A stretch of DNA of 64,000 bases from contig NC_016943.1 in NCBI RefSeq assembly GCF_000284015.1, positions 4,071,541 through 4,135,540 on the forward strand, read 5' to 3'. A program made the position numbers and the translations under genes. The DNA comes from Blastococcus saxobsidens DD2. Its GTDB lineage: Bacteria > Actinomycetota > Actinomycetes > Mycobacteriales > Geodermatophilaceae. Position 1 is the first letter of the stretch. Each line of letters begins with the position of its first letter. Shown one piece after another: positions 29,035 through 42,667 of the stretch. The notes beneath the pieces were generated by a model. It was given only the letters and a program-made list of their open reading frames with translations, searched no databases and had not been told where the DNA came from.

Positions 29035-30281
29035 CTGCTGCTCCTCTGCTCGCTCGCACGGAGCGCTCCGCTCACGGTGTTGCTCGGTTCGCTCCCGCGG
29101 GGCGCTCCGTTCCTCGGCAGGACCAGCTCCACCTCGGTTCCCTCCCCCGGTGTCGACCGGACGAGTGCCGTGCCGCCCAGCCGGGCGAGCCGGCCGTGCA
29201 CCGAGTCACGCAGCCCGCGGCGGTCATCGGGGACGGTAGCGGGATCGAACCCCTTCCCGCGGTCGCGGACGAACACCGACACCTGGGCCGCCGTCACCTC
29301 CGTGTAGAGGTCCGCGCTCCCCGCGCCGGAGTGCTTGGCCGCGTTCACCAGCGCTTCGCGCGTCGCCGCCCCGAGAGCGGCGAGCGCGTCGTCGACCGGG
29401 GCGTCGCCGACGACGACGGGGTCCACCGTGAGCGCGTGGTCGGACTCCACCTCGGCCACCATGCCGGCGACCAGCCCTGCCCACGTGCCGCCCTCCCGCA
29501 CCTGCGCCGGGTCGTAGAGCCAGGCGCGCAGTTCACGCTCCTGGCTGCGGGCCAGCCGGCTGACCGCCTGCGGTTCCTCGGCGTTGCGCTGGATCAGGGC
29601 GAGGGTCTGCAGCACCGAGTCGTGCAGGTGCGCCGCGACGGCGGCCCGCTCCTCCGACCGGATGCGGGCGGCGCGCTCGTCGGCACGGGAGTCCAGCAGC
29701 CTCCGCCACAGCGGCGCCGTCACCAGCACCACCCCGGTGAGGATGAGCAGCGTGGCGGCGAACCCGTTGCGGGCGTTGGCCAGCTGACCCGTCGTGGCCA
29801 GCAGGAGGAACAACCCGGCACCCACCACGGCGACGCCCCCGAGCAGTGCCCAGCGCGCCTCCGGGACGGCGAGCGTCCGGTCGGTGTCCAGCTGCCGCCA
29901 GATCACCGCGAGTCCGCCCACCAGCAGGACCAGCGGCACGACGACGTCGCTGCTGGTCCACTGCGCAACCTGCCCGAGCACGCTCGCGGCCGCGAGGCCG
30001 AGCACCACCAGCGCGATCCACTGCCACGCGCCGGCCGGCCGCCAGCCCTGCACCGCCGGGGCCGCCTCGTCGCCCGGGGCGGCGACCGACATGGTCATCC
30101 AGAGCAGCGCGTAGAGGGCGATCCCCAGCCCCGTGGTCGCCAGGAGGACGAAGGCCACCCGCACCACCAGCGGGTCCTGCCTGAGGTGTGCCGCGGTACC
30201 GGCGGCGACGCCGGCGACCACGCGACCCGTGCGCGGGCGCGCCAGCGGCGGACGCGGCGGCGCTGCGGGGGTGGTGGTCAC
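29031..30281 (-). CDS. PspC-domain sensor histidine kinase
   Basis: A 416-residue kinase. It begins with a PspC domain (GRVVAGVAAGTAAHLRQDPLVVR near residue 18, then a membrane segment), followed by four more hydrophobic segments (about residues 75-200). The HisKA_3 phosphoacceptor is AAHLHDSVLQTLAL near residue 225 and the HATPase domain has VNAAKHSGA near residue 318 and DRGKGFDP near residue 349. Envelope stress is the likely input, from PspC context. The last 25 or so residues are encoded by GCTCGCT/GGAGCGCTCCG-rich repeats and look like an added tail. Confidence 0.9.
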   Translation of the reverse strand: MTTTPAAPPRPPLARPRTGRVVAGVAAGTAAHLRQDPLVVRVAFVLLATTGLGIALYALLWMTMSVAAPGDEAAPAVQGWRPAGAWQWIALVVLGLAAASVLGQVAQWTSSDVVVPLVLLVGGLAVIWRQLDTDRTLAVPEARWALLGGVAVVGAGLFLLLATTGQLANARNGFAATLLILTGVVLVTAPLWRRLLDSRADERAARIRSEERAAVAAHLHDSVLQTLALIQRNAEEPQAVSRLARSQERELRAWLYDPAQVREGGTWAGLVAGMVAEVESDHALTVDPVVVGDAPVDDALAALGAATREALVNAAKHSGAGSADLYTEVTAAQVSVFVRDRGKGFDPATVPDDRRGLRDSVHGRLARLGGTALVRSTPGEGTEVELVLPRNGAPRGSEPSNTVSGALRASEQRSSR

Positions 30282-30405
30282 AGCACCGATCGTCGCACCG
30301 GCGGGGTCCCGGCCGACACCGGTGATCACCCCGGAAGAGGAACCAGGGTCGGTTCGGGGAGTTCCCTGATGGTCAGGGACCCGAGCGGTCAGCAGGCTTG
30401 CCGGC

Positions 30406-31335
30406 ATGACATCCGCTCCTCCTCCTGCACCACCCACGGTGGAACCGCCCGGCTGGCAGCCGCCACCGGTCCGTCCGCAGCTGCGCCGCAGCCGCTCCGA
30501 CAAGGTCATCGGCGGGGTGAACGGCGGCCTGGCCGATTACACCGGGATCGACGCACTCCTGTGGCGGGTCGGCTTCGTCGCCCTCGCGGTCGCCGGCGGC
30601 ACCGGCGTCCTGGTCTACCTCCTGCTGTGGCTGCTGATGCCGGCCGGCGCGGACGGCCCCGCGCCGGCGGCGGCCCCCGGGCAGCCGGCCGGCGCCGTGC
30701 GTCGGCGCGAGCCGGCCGGTCCCCGGTCACCCGTTCCCGGCATCACGGTCGCCGGCCTGCTGATCGTCGTCGGCGTCCTCGTGCTGATCAGCCGGCTGAT
30801 CGGCTGGGACATCGACGCGGTCGGTTACCTCGGGACCGCCCTGGCCGTGGTCGGCGCGGGACTCGTCGCGGCCGCGTTCAGCGGGGGCCGCACCGCCCGC
30901 GGCGGTCTGATCGCCCTGGGCGTCGTGCTCTCGCTGGCCCTGGCCATCGCCGCCGCGGCGCCGTCGACCGACGGCGGGTTAGGCGACCGCAGCTTCCGCC
31001 CGCAGACCGTCGCCGACGTGCGCGAGGTCTACGCCGGTGGCGTCGGCGACCTCACCGTCGACCTCTCCGACGTCCCGATGGCCGATCTCGCCGACGCCCT
31101 CGACATCGAGGTGCAGCACGGCATCGGCGACGTCGAGGTGATCCTGCCGCGCTCCGCCGATGCCCGCGTCCGGGTCGACCAGGGAGTGGGCGAGACCCAC
31201 GTCCTCGGCTCCGACGAGTTCGGCACCGATTTCTTCCCCGGTCGCGGAACGGCTGAGTGGACCGACGACGGCGAGGCGGAGATCGTGCTCGAGATCAACA
31301 CCGGTATCGGTGAGGTGGAGGTGTCCCGTGGCTGA
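30406..31335 (+). CDS. PspC-domain membrane protein with LiaF-like C-terminus
   Basis: A 309-residue membrane protein, divergent from the PspC kinase. A Pro-rich N-terminus leads to a PspC domain (SDKVIGGVNGGLADYTGID near residue 35, then a helix ending LLLWLLMP). Two further membrane segments follow, and a C-terminal beta-rich domain of alternating short strands (VQHGIGDVEVILP, VDQGVGETHVLG, INTGIGEVEV) resembles the LiaF/DUF4097 cell-envelope stress domain. CAGGCT lies seven bases before the ATG. It probably works with the adjacent two-component system. Confidence 0.83.
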   Translation: MTSAPPPAPPTVEPPGWQPPPVRPQLRRSRSDKVIGGVNGGLADYTGIDALLWRVGFVALAVAGGTGVLVYLLLWLLMPAGADGPAPAAAPGQPAGAVRRREPAGPRSPVPGITVAGLLIVVGVLVLISRLIGWDIDAVGYLGTALAVVGAGLVAAAFSGGRTARGGLIALGVVLSLALAIAAAAPSTDGGLGDRSFRPQTVADVREVYAGGVGDLTVDLSDVPMADLADALDIEVQHGIGDVEVILPRSADARVRVDQGVGETHVLGSDEFGTDFFPGRGTAEWTDDGEAEIVLEINTGIGEVEVSRG

Positions 31336-31621
31336 CTACAGCGAGTTCCCGACCACGCCGACGGCGTGGCAGGAGCAGCAGTGGCAGATGGTCGCGCCCC
31401 TGGAGACGGAGGACCGGCCGCAGCCGCAGCAGCCGCGGCGAGTCGACCTGGTGGCGCTCGTGGCCGGCCTGTTCTTCCTCGTCGTGGCGGTCTCGACGAT
31501 GGTCGGCCTGAACTTCTCGCTGGGCCTGCTCGACGACGGCGGCCTGTTGTGGGTGCTCCTCATCGGGGCGGGGATCGCGCTGCTGGTCAAGGAGCTGCGC
31601 AAGGCACGCAGACGGGGCTGA
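31328..31621 (+). CDS. small two-helix membrane protein
   Basis: A 97-residue protein with a hydrophilic N-terminal 40 residues rich in Gln, two membrane segments (LVALVAGLFFLVVAVSTMV and LLWVLLIGAGIALLVKEL) and a basic tail. The GTG at 31328 overlaps the end of the PspC gene by eight bases, so it is translationally coupled and probably part of the same envelope-stress unit. I know no function for it. Confidence 0.75.
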   Translation: MADYSEFPTTPTAWQEQQWQMVAPLETEDRPQPQQPRRVDLVALVAGLFFLVVAVSTMVGLNFSLGLLDDGGLLWVLLIGAGIALLVKELRKARRRG

Positions 31622-31635
31622 CCGGCAGGAGGAGT

Positions 31636-31684
31636 GGACGGCGGAGGGCCCGGGAGCAGACCGCTCCCGGGCCCTCCGCCGTCC
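31636..31684. terminator. bidirectional terminator, 22-bp stem
   Basis: A perfect 22-bp inverted repeat (31636-31657 with 31663-31684) and the loop AGACC fill the 64-base gap between two converging genes. It can end both transcripts. Confidence 0.9.
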
Positions 31685-31685
31685 G

Positions 31686-32774
31686 TCACCCCACGAGGGC
31701 GAGCGCCACGGTGCCCACGTAGATCAGCGGGATCGAGACACCCTCGAAGCCGATCCACTTCCGGTCACGCATGAGCAGCCCGGCGGCCAGCACCGCCGTC
31801 ATGACGAGCGTGCCGCCGAGGAGCACCAGGCTGGTCGGCCCGGCGTCCCGGTAGATCGGCCCCTCCAGGTAGCCGATGTCGGCGAGGGAGATCATCAGGA
31901 TGTCGTAGACGTTGCCCCCGACGATGTTGCCGACACCGAGGGTGAGTTGGCCCATCCGCACGGCGGTCAGCAGGACGACGAGCTCGGGCAGCGAGCTGAT
32001 CGCCGTGGTGAGGGTGAAGCCCACGACGCCGCTGTCGAGCCCGGCCCGCGCGATCACGCTGAGTCCGGCCCGGCCCACCAGCCAGCCGGCGACCCCGGTG
32101 ACCAGCCCCATCACCGCGAGCAGGCCCCACAACCGGGCGGTCGAGCGCTGGTCCTCGTCGTCCGCGCCGTCCCCGTCGCCCGCGCCGTCCCCGTCGCCCG
32201 CGTCCTCGCCGTTGCCACCCGCGTCCTCGCCGTTGCCGTCGTCGTCGGCCGTCTGATCGGTGTGGACCGGCTGCCACATCGGCTCGTGCTGCATCCGCCG
32301 GAGCAGCGTCAGGCCGTAGCCGTAGAGGGCGGGGATCAGCAACGTCATGGGGTGGATCCAGCCCAGCCGGAGATCGGGCGTGGCGTAGGCCACGACCGGG
32401 ATCGCGAGCATGGCGATGAGCAGGACCGACTGCAGGACGTTCTGCAGGGACGCGGCCGCGTGCTCGAGGTTGACGCGGCGGTAGAGCAGGTCGGCGATCG
32501 CGAGCCAGACCGTCTGGAGGGCGATGCCGCCGATCGGGTTGGCCAGGGCGAAGCCGGCGTCGCCCTCCAGCGCACCGGTGAGCACCGTGACGTTCCCCGG
32601 TAGCGAGGTGACGGCCCCGAGCAGCAGGGCACCGCCGATGGCGTCACCCAGGCCGGTGCGGTCCGCGAGGGTGTCGGCGATGCGGGTCAGCCGGACTCCC
32701 ACGATCACGATGACGACCGCCATCGCGGCGAGGACGCCCACGCTGGGCAGGAGAGGCCACGGCGCGGAGCTCAC
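31686..32774 (-). CDS. sodium/calcium exchanger-family membrane protein
   Basis: A 362-residue CaCA-type antiporter with two homologous halves of about five membrane segments each. The C-terminal alpha-repeat has the expected acidic motif (TTAISSLPELVVLL near residue 262). The N-terminal repeat reads GAVTSLPGNVTVLTG, with Gly where an ion-binding Glu is usual. The halves are joined by a hydrophilic loop of about 30 residues made of NGEDAGG and DGDGA repeats, very acidic. The GTG at 32774 has GGAGG five bases upstream. Confidence 0.85.
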   Translation of the reverse strand: MSSAPWPLLPSVGVLAAMAVVIVIVGVRLTRIADTLADRTGLGDAIGGALLLGAVTSLPGNVTVLTGALEGDAGFALANPIGGIALQTVWLAIADLLYRRVNLEHAAASLQNVLQSVLLIAMLAIPVVAYATPDLRLGWIHPMTLLIPALYGYGLTLLRRMQHEPMWQPVHTDQTADDDGNGEDAGGNGEDAGDGDGAGDGDGADDEDQRSTARLWGLLAVMGLVTGVAGWLVGRAGLSVIARAGLDSGVVGFTLTTAISSLPELVVLLTAVRMGQLTLGVGNIVGGNVYDILMISLADIGYLEGPIYRDAGPTSLVLLGGTLVMTAVLAAGLLMRDRKWIGFEGVSIPLIYVGTVALALVG

Positions 32775-32904
32775 TCGTTCCTCCGGGTCCTCGACGGTGT
32801 GGCCGGCGTCGAGCCCATCACACCTGCCGGAATCCGGCGCGCCGGGCCTCCGTGTGTCCTGCCGCCGGGGGAACCGGACGGGACCGGTGACGCGTCGTGC
32901 GGGT

Positions 32905-34377
32905 ATGCGCCTCGTCGCCGTCCTGCTGCTGGCCGCCGCACTGCTCACCGCGTGCGGCGGTGGCACCGGCGGGCCCGGCGTCAGCGGCGGGCCTGACCTG
33001 AGCGGCGAGTGGCAGCTGGCGGAAGGGACCGTCGACGGGGCCGCCCTCCCCCGGCCCAGCGGCACGACGGCGACGCTGCAGTTCGTCGCCGGCGAGGTGC
33101 GCGGTGTCGCCTTCTGCAATTCCTACGGCGCGTCCTACCGGAACGGCGGGACCTCGCTCTCCGTCGGCGAGATCGGCCGCACCGAGATGGCCTGCGCGCC
33201 CGACGTCATGGCCGCGGAGGATGCCTACCTGGGGGCCCTTGCCGCCGTGGACACCGCGGCGCTCGACGGCGAGGACCTGGTGCTCACCGGCGGCGGCGTC
33301 GAGCTGCGGTTCACCCCGGTCGCGCCGGTGCCCGTGACCGAGCTGGTGGGTACCCGGTGGGCGCTCGAGACGCTGCTCGACGGCGAGACGGCGAGCTCGC
33401 CCGTCGGCGAGACGGCGACGCTCGAGCTCTTCGGCGACGGGACGCTGACCGGCTCCACCGGCTGCCGCGACCTGACCGGCCGCTTCACGATCGAGGGCGA
33501 CGTGGTGCGGCTGACCGAACTCTCCGCCGGTACGGACGACTGCCCGGCCGACGTCGCGGCGCAGGACGGCCACGTGGTGACGGTGCTCGGCGACGGCTTC
33601 CAGGTCTCGGTCGACGGCGACCAGCTGACCCTCGGCGACCCCGACGGTCGTGGCCTGGTCTACCGGGCGGAGCGCGGCGCGCGGCCCGCGACGAGCGCCG
33701 ATCTCCGCGGCGAGTGGGTGGTGACGGAGCTCCGGCGGGACGGCGTGCCCGTCCCCCTCCCCGACCTCGAGGGCACCCTGGCCGTGGACGACGCCCGGCT
33801 GGCCGGGACGTCGTTCTGCAACGGCTTCGGTGCCCGCTACCGGCTCGACGACGGGCGGCTCGAGCTCGAGGACCACCTGACCAGCCTCATGGCCTGCACG
33901 GGGGACGTGGCCCGCGCGGAGGGCGTCTACTCGAGGGTGCTCACCGCGGACGACCCGCGCGCGACCACCTCCTCGGAGGGCCTCGTGCTCACCGGCGACG
34001 GCGCCGAGGTCCACCTCCGCCCCCGTCCACCTGTCGAGGCCGGCGACCTGGTCGGCGGAACGTGGTCGCTCCAGGGGCTGACCACCGAGGCGATGGGATG
34101 GGCGGCCGAGGGCGAGCCCGCGGTCCTGGAGTTCACCGCCGACGGCACGTTCCGCGCCTCCACCGGCTGCCGGTCGCTGGCGGGCGCATGGCAGCTCCGC
34201 GACGAGCAGGTGACGACGAGCGGGCCGGCCGGCGAGGGGCGCTGCCCGGAGGAACTGCGCGAGCAGGACGCCCACGTGACCGACGTGCTGGAGCAGGGCT
34301 TCACCGTGCGGATCGCGAACGGCCGGCTGACGATCCGCAGCCCCGGCGGTCAGGGGCTGGAGTACTCGTCGCCGTGA
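32905..34377 (+). CDS. lipoprotein with four META domains
   Basis: A 490-residue exported lipoprotein. The signal peptide ends in the lipobox LLTAC (Cys 17). Four META/HslJ-like domains follow at about residues 30-137, 145-255, 265-370 and 377-490. Domains 1 and 3 share FCNSYGASY/FCNGFGARY and MAC motifs, and domains 2 and 4 share STGCR, CP and QDxHV motifs, so the order is A-B-A-B. META domains are found in heat-shock and envelope proteins of unclear activity. No strong ribosome-binding site is seen before the ATG. It is a single gene, convergent with guaA. Confidence 0.85.
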   Translation: MRLVAVLLLAAALLTACGGGTGGPGVSGGPDLSGEWQLAEGTVDGAALPRPSGTTATLQFVAGEVRGVAFCNSYGASYRNGGTSLSVGEIGRTEMACAPDVMAAEDAYLGALAAVDTAALDGEDLVLTGGGVELRFTPVAPVPVTELVGTRWALETLLDGETASSPVGETATLELFGDGTLTGSTGCRDLTGRFTIEGDVVRLTELSAGTDDCPADVAAQDGHVVTVLGDGFQVSVDGDQLTLGDPDGRGLVYRAERGARPATSADLRGEWVVTELRRDGVPVPLPDLEGTLAVDDARLAGTSFCNGFGARYRLDDGRLELEDHLTSLMACTGDVARAEGVYSRVLTADDPRATTSSEGLVLTGDGAEVHLRPRPPVEAGDLVGGTWSLQGLTTEAMGWAAEGEPAVLEFTADGTFRASTGCRSLAGAWQLRDEQVTTSGPAGEGRCPEELREQDAHVTDVLEQGFTVRIANGRLTIRSPGGQGLEYSSP

Positions 34378-34405
34378 CGGGTCGCTCCGGCCCCTGCAGC
34401 GGGGC

Positions 34406-35968
34406 CTATTCCCACTCGATCGTGCCCGGCGGCTTGCTGGTGACGTCGAGGGTGACCCGGTTGACCTCTTCGACCTCGTTGGTGATCCGGGTGGAGATCC
34501 TGGCCAGGACGTCGTAGGGCAGCCGGGTCCAGTCGGCGGTCATCGCGTCCTCGCTGGACACCGGCCGCAGCACGATCGGGTGCCCGTAGGTGCGCCCGTC
34601 CCCCTGCACGCCCACCGAGCGGACGTCGGCCAGCAGCACCACCGGGCACTGCCAGATCTCGCGGTCCAGCCCCGCGGCCGAAAGTTCCGCGCGCACGATC
34701 GCGTCGGCCTTGCGCAGGACGTCCAGGCGCTCCTGGGTCACCTCGCCGACGATGCGGATGCCCAGCCCCGGCCCGGGGAACGGCTGCCGCCACACCAGGG
34801 TCTCGGGCAGGCCCAGCTGCAGGCCGACCTGCCGGACCTCGTCCTTGAACAGCGTCCGCAGCGGCTCCACCAGGGTGAAGGTCAGGTCCTCGGGCAGACC
34901 GCCGACGTTGTGGTGGCTCTTGATGTTCGCCGTCCCGCTGCCGCCGCCGGACTCGACGACGTCGGGGTAGAGCGTGCCCTGCACCAGGAAGTCGACGGTC
35001 TCGCCGTGGCTCTTGGCGTCGGAGACGACGTCGAGCGCGGCCTGCTCGAACACGCGGATGAACTCGCGGCCGATGATCTTCCGCTTCTCCTCGGGGTCGC
35101 TGACCCCGGCCAGCGCGCTGAGGAACTGCTCGCGGGCGTCGACGACCCGCAGGTCGGCACCGGTGACGGCGACGAAGTCGCGCTCGATCTGCTCTGTCTC
35201 CCCCTCGCGCATCAACCCGTGGTCGACGTAGACGCAGGTGAGCCGGTCACCGATCGCCCGCTGCACCAGCGCCGCGGCGACGGCGGAGTCGACGCCGCCC
35301 GAGAGCGCGCACAGCGCCCGGCGGTCCCCCACCTGGGCGCGGATCTGCTCCACCTGCTCCTCGACGACGTTGGCCATCGTCCAGGTGGCCTCCAGGCCGG
35401 CGATCTCGAACAGGAAGTGCTCGAGCACCGTCTGCCCGTGTGCGGTGTGCCGGACCTCCGGGTGGAACTGCACCCCGGCCAGCCGGCGGTCGACGTCCTC
35501 GAACGCGGCGACCGGCGCACCGGTCGACGTGGCGGTGACGGTGAACCCGGGCGGGGCCGCGCTGACGGCGTCGCCGTGGCTCATCCACACGTTCTGCTCG
35601 AGCGGGAGGTCGCCGAACAGCCGGGCCCGGGTGGTGACGGTCAGTGGCGTGCCGCCGTACTCGCGGTCGCCGGTGCGCGCCACCGTGCCGCCGAGCGAGG
35701 CGGCCATCGCCTGGAAGCCGTAGCAGATGCCGAAGGCCGGGACGCCGGACTCGAACAGCATCGGGTCGACCGTCGGCGCCTCGGGCGCGTAGACGCTCGA
35801 GGGCCCGCCGGAGAGCACGATCGCGGCCGGCTTGCGAGCGAGGATCTCCTCGGCCGGCACCTCCGACGAGACGATCTCCGAGTACACCCCGGCCTCGCGG
35901 ATCCGCCGCGCGATCAGCTGGGCGTACTGGGCGCCGAAGTCGACGACGAGGACGGTCGGGAAGTCCAT
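34406..35968 (-). CDS. guaA: GMP synthase (glutamine-hydrolysing)
   Basis: This enzyme makes GMP from XMP, ATP and glutamine. The 520-residue protein has the class I glutamine amidotransferase domain with nucleophile Cys in GICYGFQ near residue 83 (GICYGQQ is more usual) and FHPEVRHT near residue 170. The ATP pyrophosphatase P-loop is [13 protein letters not shown] near residue 223, and the C-terminal dimerisation domain ends with KPPGTIEWE. Its ATG shares one base with the guaB3 stop, so guaB-guaB3-guaA form one unit. Confidence 0.96.
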   Translation of the reverse strand: MDFPTVLVVDFGAQYAQLIARRIREAGVYSEIVSSEVPAEEILARKPAAIVLSGGPSSVYAPEAPTVDPMLFESGVPAFGICYGFQAMAASLGGTVARTGDREYGGTPLTVTTRARLFGDLPLEQNVWMSHGDAVSAAPPGFTVTATSTGAPVAAFEDVDRRLAGVQFHPEVRHTAHGQTVLEHFLFEIAGLEATWTMANVVEEQVEQIRAQVGDRRALCALSGGVDSAVAAALVQRAIGDRLTCVYVDHGLMREGETEQIERDFVAVTGADLRVVDAREQFLSALAGVSDPEEKRKIIGREFIRVFEQAALDVVSDAKSHGETVDFLVQGTLYPDVVESGGGSGTANIKSHHNVGGLPEDLTFTLVEPLRTLFKDEVRQVGLQLGLPETLVWRQPFPGPGLGIRIVGEVTQERLDVLRKADAIVRAELSAAGLDREIWQCPVVLLADVRSVGVQGDGRTYGHPIVLRPVSSEDAMTADWTRLPYDVLARISTRITNEVEEVNRVTLDVTSKPPGTIEWE

Positions 35969-37104
35969 CAGCTCTCCGAGCCCCCGATGACCAGATCGAC
36001 CCGCTGGAACTCCTTGAGGTCCGAGTAGCCGGTCTTGGCCATCGTGCGGGCCAGGGCGCCGAAGAGGTTGGTGCGCCCGTCGGCGGACTCCGCCGGGCCG
36101 AGCAGCACCTGCTCCAGCGAGCCGGCCGGCTCGACCGGCGCGGAGGCGGCGCCGCGCGGCAGCCGCGGGTGCGCGGCCACCGAATCCCACCACACGCCAC
36201 CGGCGGGTGCCTCCGCGGCGACCCGCAGCGGCTCGCCCAGCTGCACGGCGTCCGCGCCGCAGGCCAGCGCCCGGGCGATGGCACCGCTGGTCTCGATCCG
36301 GCCGTTGGCGATGACGTGCACGTACCGGCCACCGGTCTCGTCGAGGTAGTCGCGGCGGGCCGCGGCGGCGTCGGCGATGGCGCTGGCCAGCGGCACGCGG
36401 ATGCCCATGACCGCGTCCGTCGTGGAGTACGTGTCGGCCCCGACGCCGACGATGACCCCGGCGGCCCCGGTCCGCATGAGGTGCAGGGCGGTCGTGTAGT
36501 TCGCCGCGCCGCCCACGATCACGGGGACGTCGAGGTCGGCGATGAACTCCTTGAGGTTCAGCGCGTTCCCCTGGGAGGTGACGTGCTCGGCCGAGACGAT
36601 CGTGCCCTGGATGACCAGCAGGTCCACCCCGGCGGAGAGGGCCGCCGGCGCGAGCTGCTCCGTGTGCTGGGGGGAGATCCGGATCGCCGTGGTGACGCCG
36701 GCCTCGCCCATCTCCTTGATCCGCGCGGTGATCAGGTCGGTCTTCACCGGCTCGGCGTAGACCTCCTGCAGCAGGGCCACCGGAGGCGCACCCGCGGCGG
36801 CCGCCTCGGCGATGCGGCGGTACATCGGCGCCGGGTCGTCGTAGCGGGTCCACAGGCCCTCGCCGTTCAGCACGCCGAGGCCACCGGCCCGGCCGACGGC
36901 GATCGCCGTCGCCGGGCTGACGACGGCGTCGCTCGGGCTGGTCACCAGCGGGAGGTCGAAGCGGAACGCGTCGATCTGCCAGGCGGTCGAGACGTCGTCG
37001 ACGTCGCGGGTACGCCGGGACGGGACGATCGAGACCTCGTCCAGGTCGTAGCCCCGGCGGGCGAAGCGGTTGAGGCCGATCTCGACGGTGTCGCGCACGC
37101 TCAT
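35968..37104 (-). CDS. guaB3: GuaB3-type IMP dehydrogenase/GMP reductase-related protein
   Basis: A 378-residue TIM-barrel protein of the GuaB3 family, lacking the CBS module of IMP dehydrogenase. It begins [25 protein letters not shown] in pieces typical of the family ([15 protein letters not shown]), and [16 protein letters not shown] and [16 protein letters not shown] match the phosphate-binding loops. The usual IMPDH active-site Cys loop (GPGSICTT) is replaced by [13 protein letters not shown]. Recent work on cyanobacterial GuaB3 points to GMP reductase activity; whether this applies here is open. It lies between guaB and guaA. Confidence 0.9.
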   Translation of the reverse strand: MSVRDTVEIGLNRFARRGYDLDEVSIVPSRRTRDVDDVSTAWQIDAFRFDLPLVTSPSDAVVSPATAIAVGRAGGLGVLNGEGLWTRYDDPAPMYRRIAEAAAAGAPPVALLQEVYAEPVKTDLITARIKEMGEAGVTTAIRISPQHTEQLAPAALSAGVDLLVIQGTIVSAEHVTSQGNALNLKEFIADLDVPVIVGGAANYTTALHLMRTGAAGVIVGVGADTYSTTDAVMGIRVPLASAIADAAAARRDYLDETGGRYVHVIANGRIETSGAIARALACGADAVQLGEPLRVAAEAPAGGVWWDSVAAHPRLPRGAASAPVEPAGSLEQVLLGPAESADGRTNLFGALARTMAKTGYSDLKEFQRVDLVIGGSES

Positions 37105-37106
37105 GC

Positions 37107-39350
<2,244 letters not shown>

Positions 39351-39357
<7 letters not shown>

Positions 39358-40067
39358 ATGATGCCGCGGCGGAAGCCCGTCGCGACCGCCTCGGCGCGGT
39401 CCTTGGCGCCGAGCTTGCGGAACAGCCGCCGGGCGTGGGTCTTGATGGTGTCCTCGGACAGGTAGAGCTCGCGACCGATCTGGGCGTTGCTCTTGCCCTG
39501 GCTCATGCCGGTGAGCACCTGCATCTCGCGCATGGACAGCGCGACGGCCGGGGGGGCGTCGCGGACGGTGGAACGCACCGTGGTGGGCGCCGAGCCGGCC
39601 AGCGGCGCGGCACCGCTCCACGCCGCCATCGGCTGGGACACCTGCTGCTGCGGGATGCGGCCGCCGTCGGCGCGCAGCCCGACGCGGGAGAGGCCGAGAC
39701 CCATCTCGATGGCGGTCGCATCCCAGCGCAGGTACCCCCGGGCGCCGAAGGCGACGGCGGCCCGGACGCTGTCGGCGTCGTCGGGTGCACCGAGGACGAG
39801 CACCGGCAGCCCCGGGTGCATGCGCAGCGCCTGCGTCGCGGCCGACAGGCCGGTGTCGACGGCCCGCTGGGTGCCGACGACGAGGACGTCGGGCGTCCGG
39901 GTCGCTAGGCGGGAGGCCAGTGACTGGGCGTCGCCGACCACCTCGACCCGGCCGACGAAGGGCAGTGCGACCAGCCGTGAGGCGACGTCGTCACGGACCC
40001 GCCGTCGCTCGTCGTAGACCCACACGGTCGCGCCGTGCACCGGGGCACGCATCCTGTCCTCGATCAC
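39351..40067 (-). CDS. BldM-like LuxR-family regulator with degenerate receiver
   Basis: A 238-residue orphan response regulator. The C-terminal HTH is very like Streptomyces BldM: MREMQVLTGMSQGKSNAQIG, LSEDTIKTHARRLFRKLGA, and RAEAVATGFRRG. The N-terminal receiver is degenerate: the acidic pair is VYDERR and the phosphoacceptor position reads VLVVGTQ, with no Asp, so it is unlikely to be phosphorylated normally. The GTG at 40067 is chosen because GAGGAG lies six bases upstream. Position next to whiB and guaB matches the bldM locus. Target genes are unknown. Confidence 0.85.
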
Positions 40068-40423
40068 GCCTGCTCCTCGCTTCTCCCAGCTGGTGGCCGG
40101 GTCCCCCACCGGCCGGGATGAGCCCGGCCGGGTGTCGCTCGGGTGGAGGGCCCCACCCGGGGCCCTCCACCTCTGCGCAGGTCCCGCGACGGGTCCGGGT
40201 GTCTCCCCCTCCCGGACTCGGCGCGGCCTGGAGCAACCTTGATCGAGTTGCGGACGGTCCGACAGACGCCCTCACCCCCGGGGGTGAGCAGGCCGGACGG
40301 TGGTGACGGAGCGCACACCGGCAAAAAGTTGCGAATCGGCGGTGTTTGACGGTGGGACGGCGAGGGCACCGGCCCCTTGCAGCCGGACAGCCCCCTCCGG
40401 CTCGATCGAGTCCTGGAGGAGAC
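40068..40423. promoter_or_regulatory. 356-base divergent control region, BldM-like and whiB genes
   Basis: No gene is visible here. The region holds a perfect 13-bp hairpin, GGTGGAGGGCCCC-ACCC-GGGGCCCTCCACC, at 40142-40171, well placed in the leader of the BldM-like gene. An A-tract (GGCAAAAAGTTG) lies near 40321, and GTTTGACG near 40345 could be part of a whiB promoter. No -10 stands out clearly. Confidence 0.45.
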
Positions 40424-40723
40424 ATGGCCGACATCCGCAGACTCCCGACGCCCGTCGCCGAGGTCTGGGACTGGCAGCTCCATGGCGCATGCCGTGGCGA
40501 GAACACGTCCCTCTTCTTCCACCCCGACGGCGAGCGCGGGCCGGCCCGGGCGCGGCGGCAGACCGCGGCCAAGGCCGTCTGCGCGCGGTGCCCGGTCGTC
40601 GACGCGTGCCTCAAGCACGCCCTCGCCGTCCGTGAGCCGTACGGCGTCTGGGGCGGGATGAGCGAGGAGGAGCGGGCCAGGTTGATCGCGGCCGAGCCCG
40701 CCGCCGTCGCCGCGGGGGTCTGA
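40424..40723 (+). CDS. WhiB-family transcription factor (WhiB3-like)
   Basis: A 99-residue WhiB-like iron-sulfur regulator. The four cluster cysteines are visible: one in HGACRGEN near residue 24, two in CARCPVVDAC (CxxC) near residues 51-54, and the last at the end of that motif. The GVWGGMSEEER turn near residue 73 contacts sigma factor and is followed by a short tail. The N-terminal WDWQLHGAC and FFHPDGERGPAR closely recall M. tuberculosis WhiB3, also adjacent to groEL1. GGAGGA lies before the ATG. Confidence 0.92.
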   Translation: MADIRRLPTPVAEVWDWQLHGACRGENTSLFFHPDGERGPARARRQTAAKAVCARCPVVDACLKHALAVREPYGVWGGMSEEERARLIAAEPAAVAAGV

Positions 40724-40740
40724 CCTCCGCACGAACGCCG

Positions 40741-40777
40741 AGAGGGCCCGGTCCAGCAATGCTGGACCGGGCCCTCT
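40741..40777 (+). terminator. terminator of whiB
   Basis: A perfect 17-bp stem (AGAGGGCCCGGTCCAGC with its complement) and the loop AAT, followed by TGCGTG, begin 17 bases after the whiB stop. Confidence 0.85.
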
Positions 40778-40792
40778 TGCGTGTCCTCAGCC

Positions 40793-40870
40793 GTCCTGGC
40801 TCACCGCAGGGGGTCCTGGCTCACCGTCGATCGTGAGCCAGGACCCCTGACGATCAGGTCACCTGATCAT
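40793..40870 (-). repeat. second repeat family, copy 1 (after groEL)
   Basis: This 78-base element is nearly identical to 52549-52626. It holds two copies of GTCCTGGCTCAC, the second paired with GTGAGCCAGGAC to form a 12-bp hairpin, and ends with the palindrome GATCAGGT-C-ACCTGATC. It lies 19 bases after the groEL stop. Confidence 0.88.
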
Positions 40871-40889
40871 CGGCGCACAGACGCGGGCG

Positions 40890-42650
<1,761 letters not shown>

Positions 42651-42667
42651 TCAGTGCTGAGGAGAGG

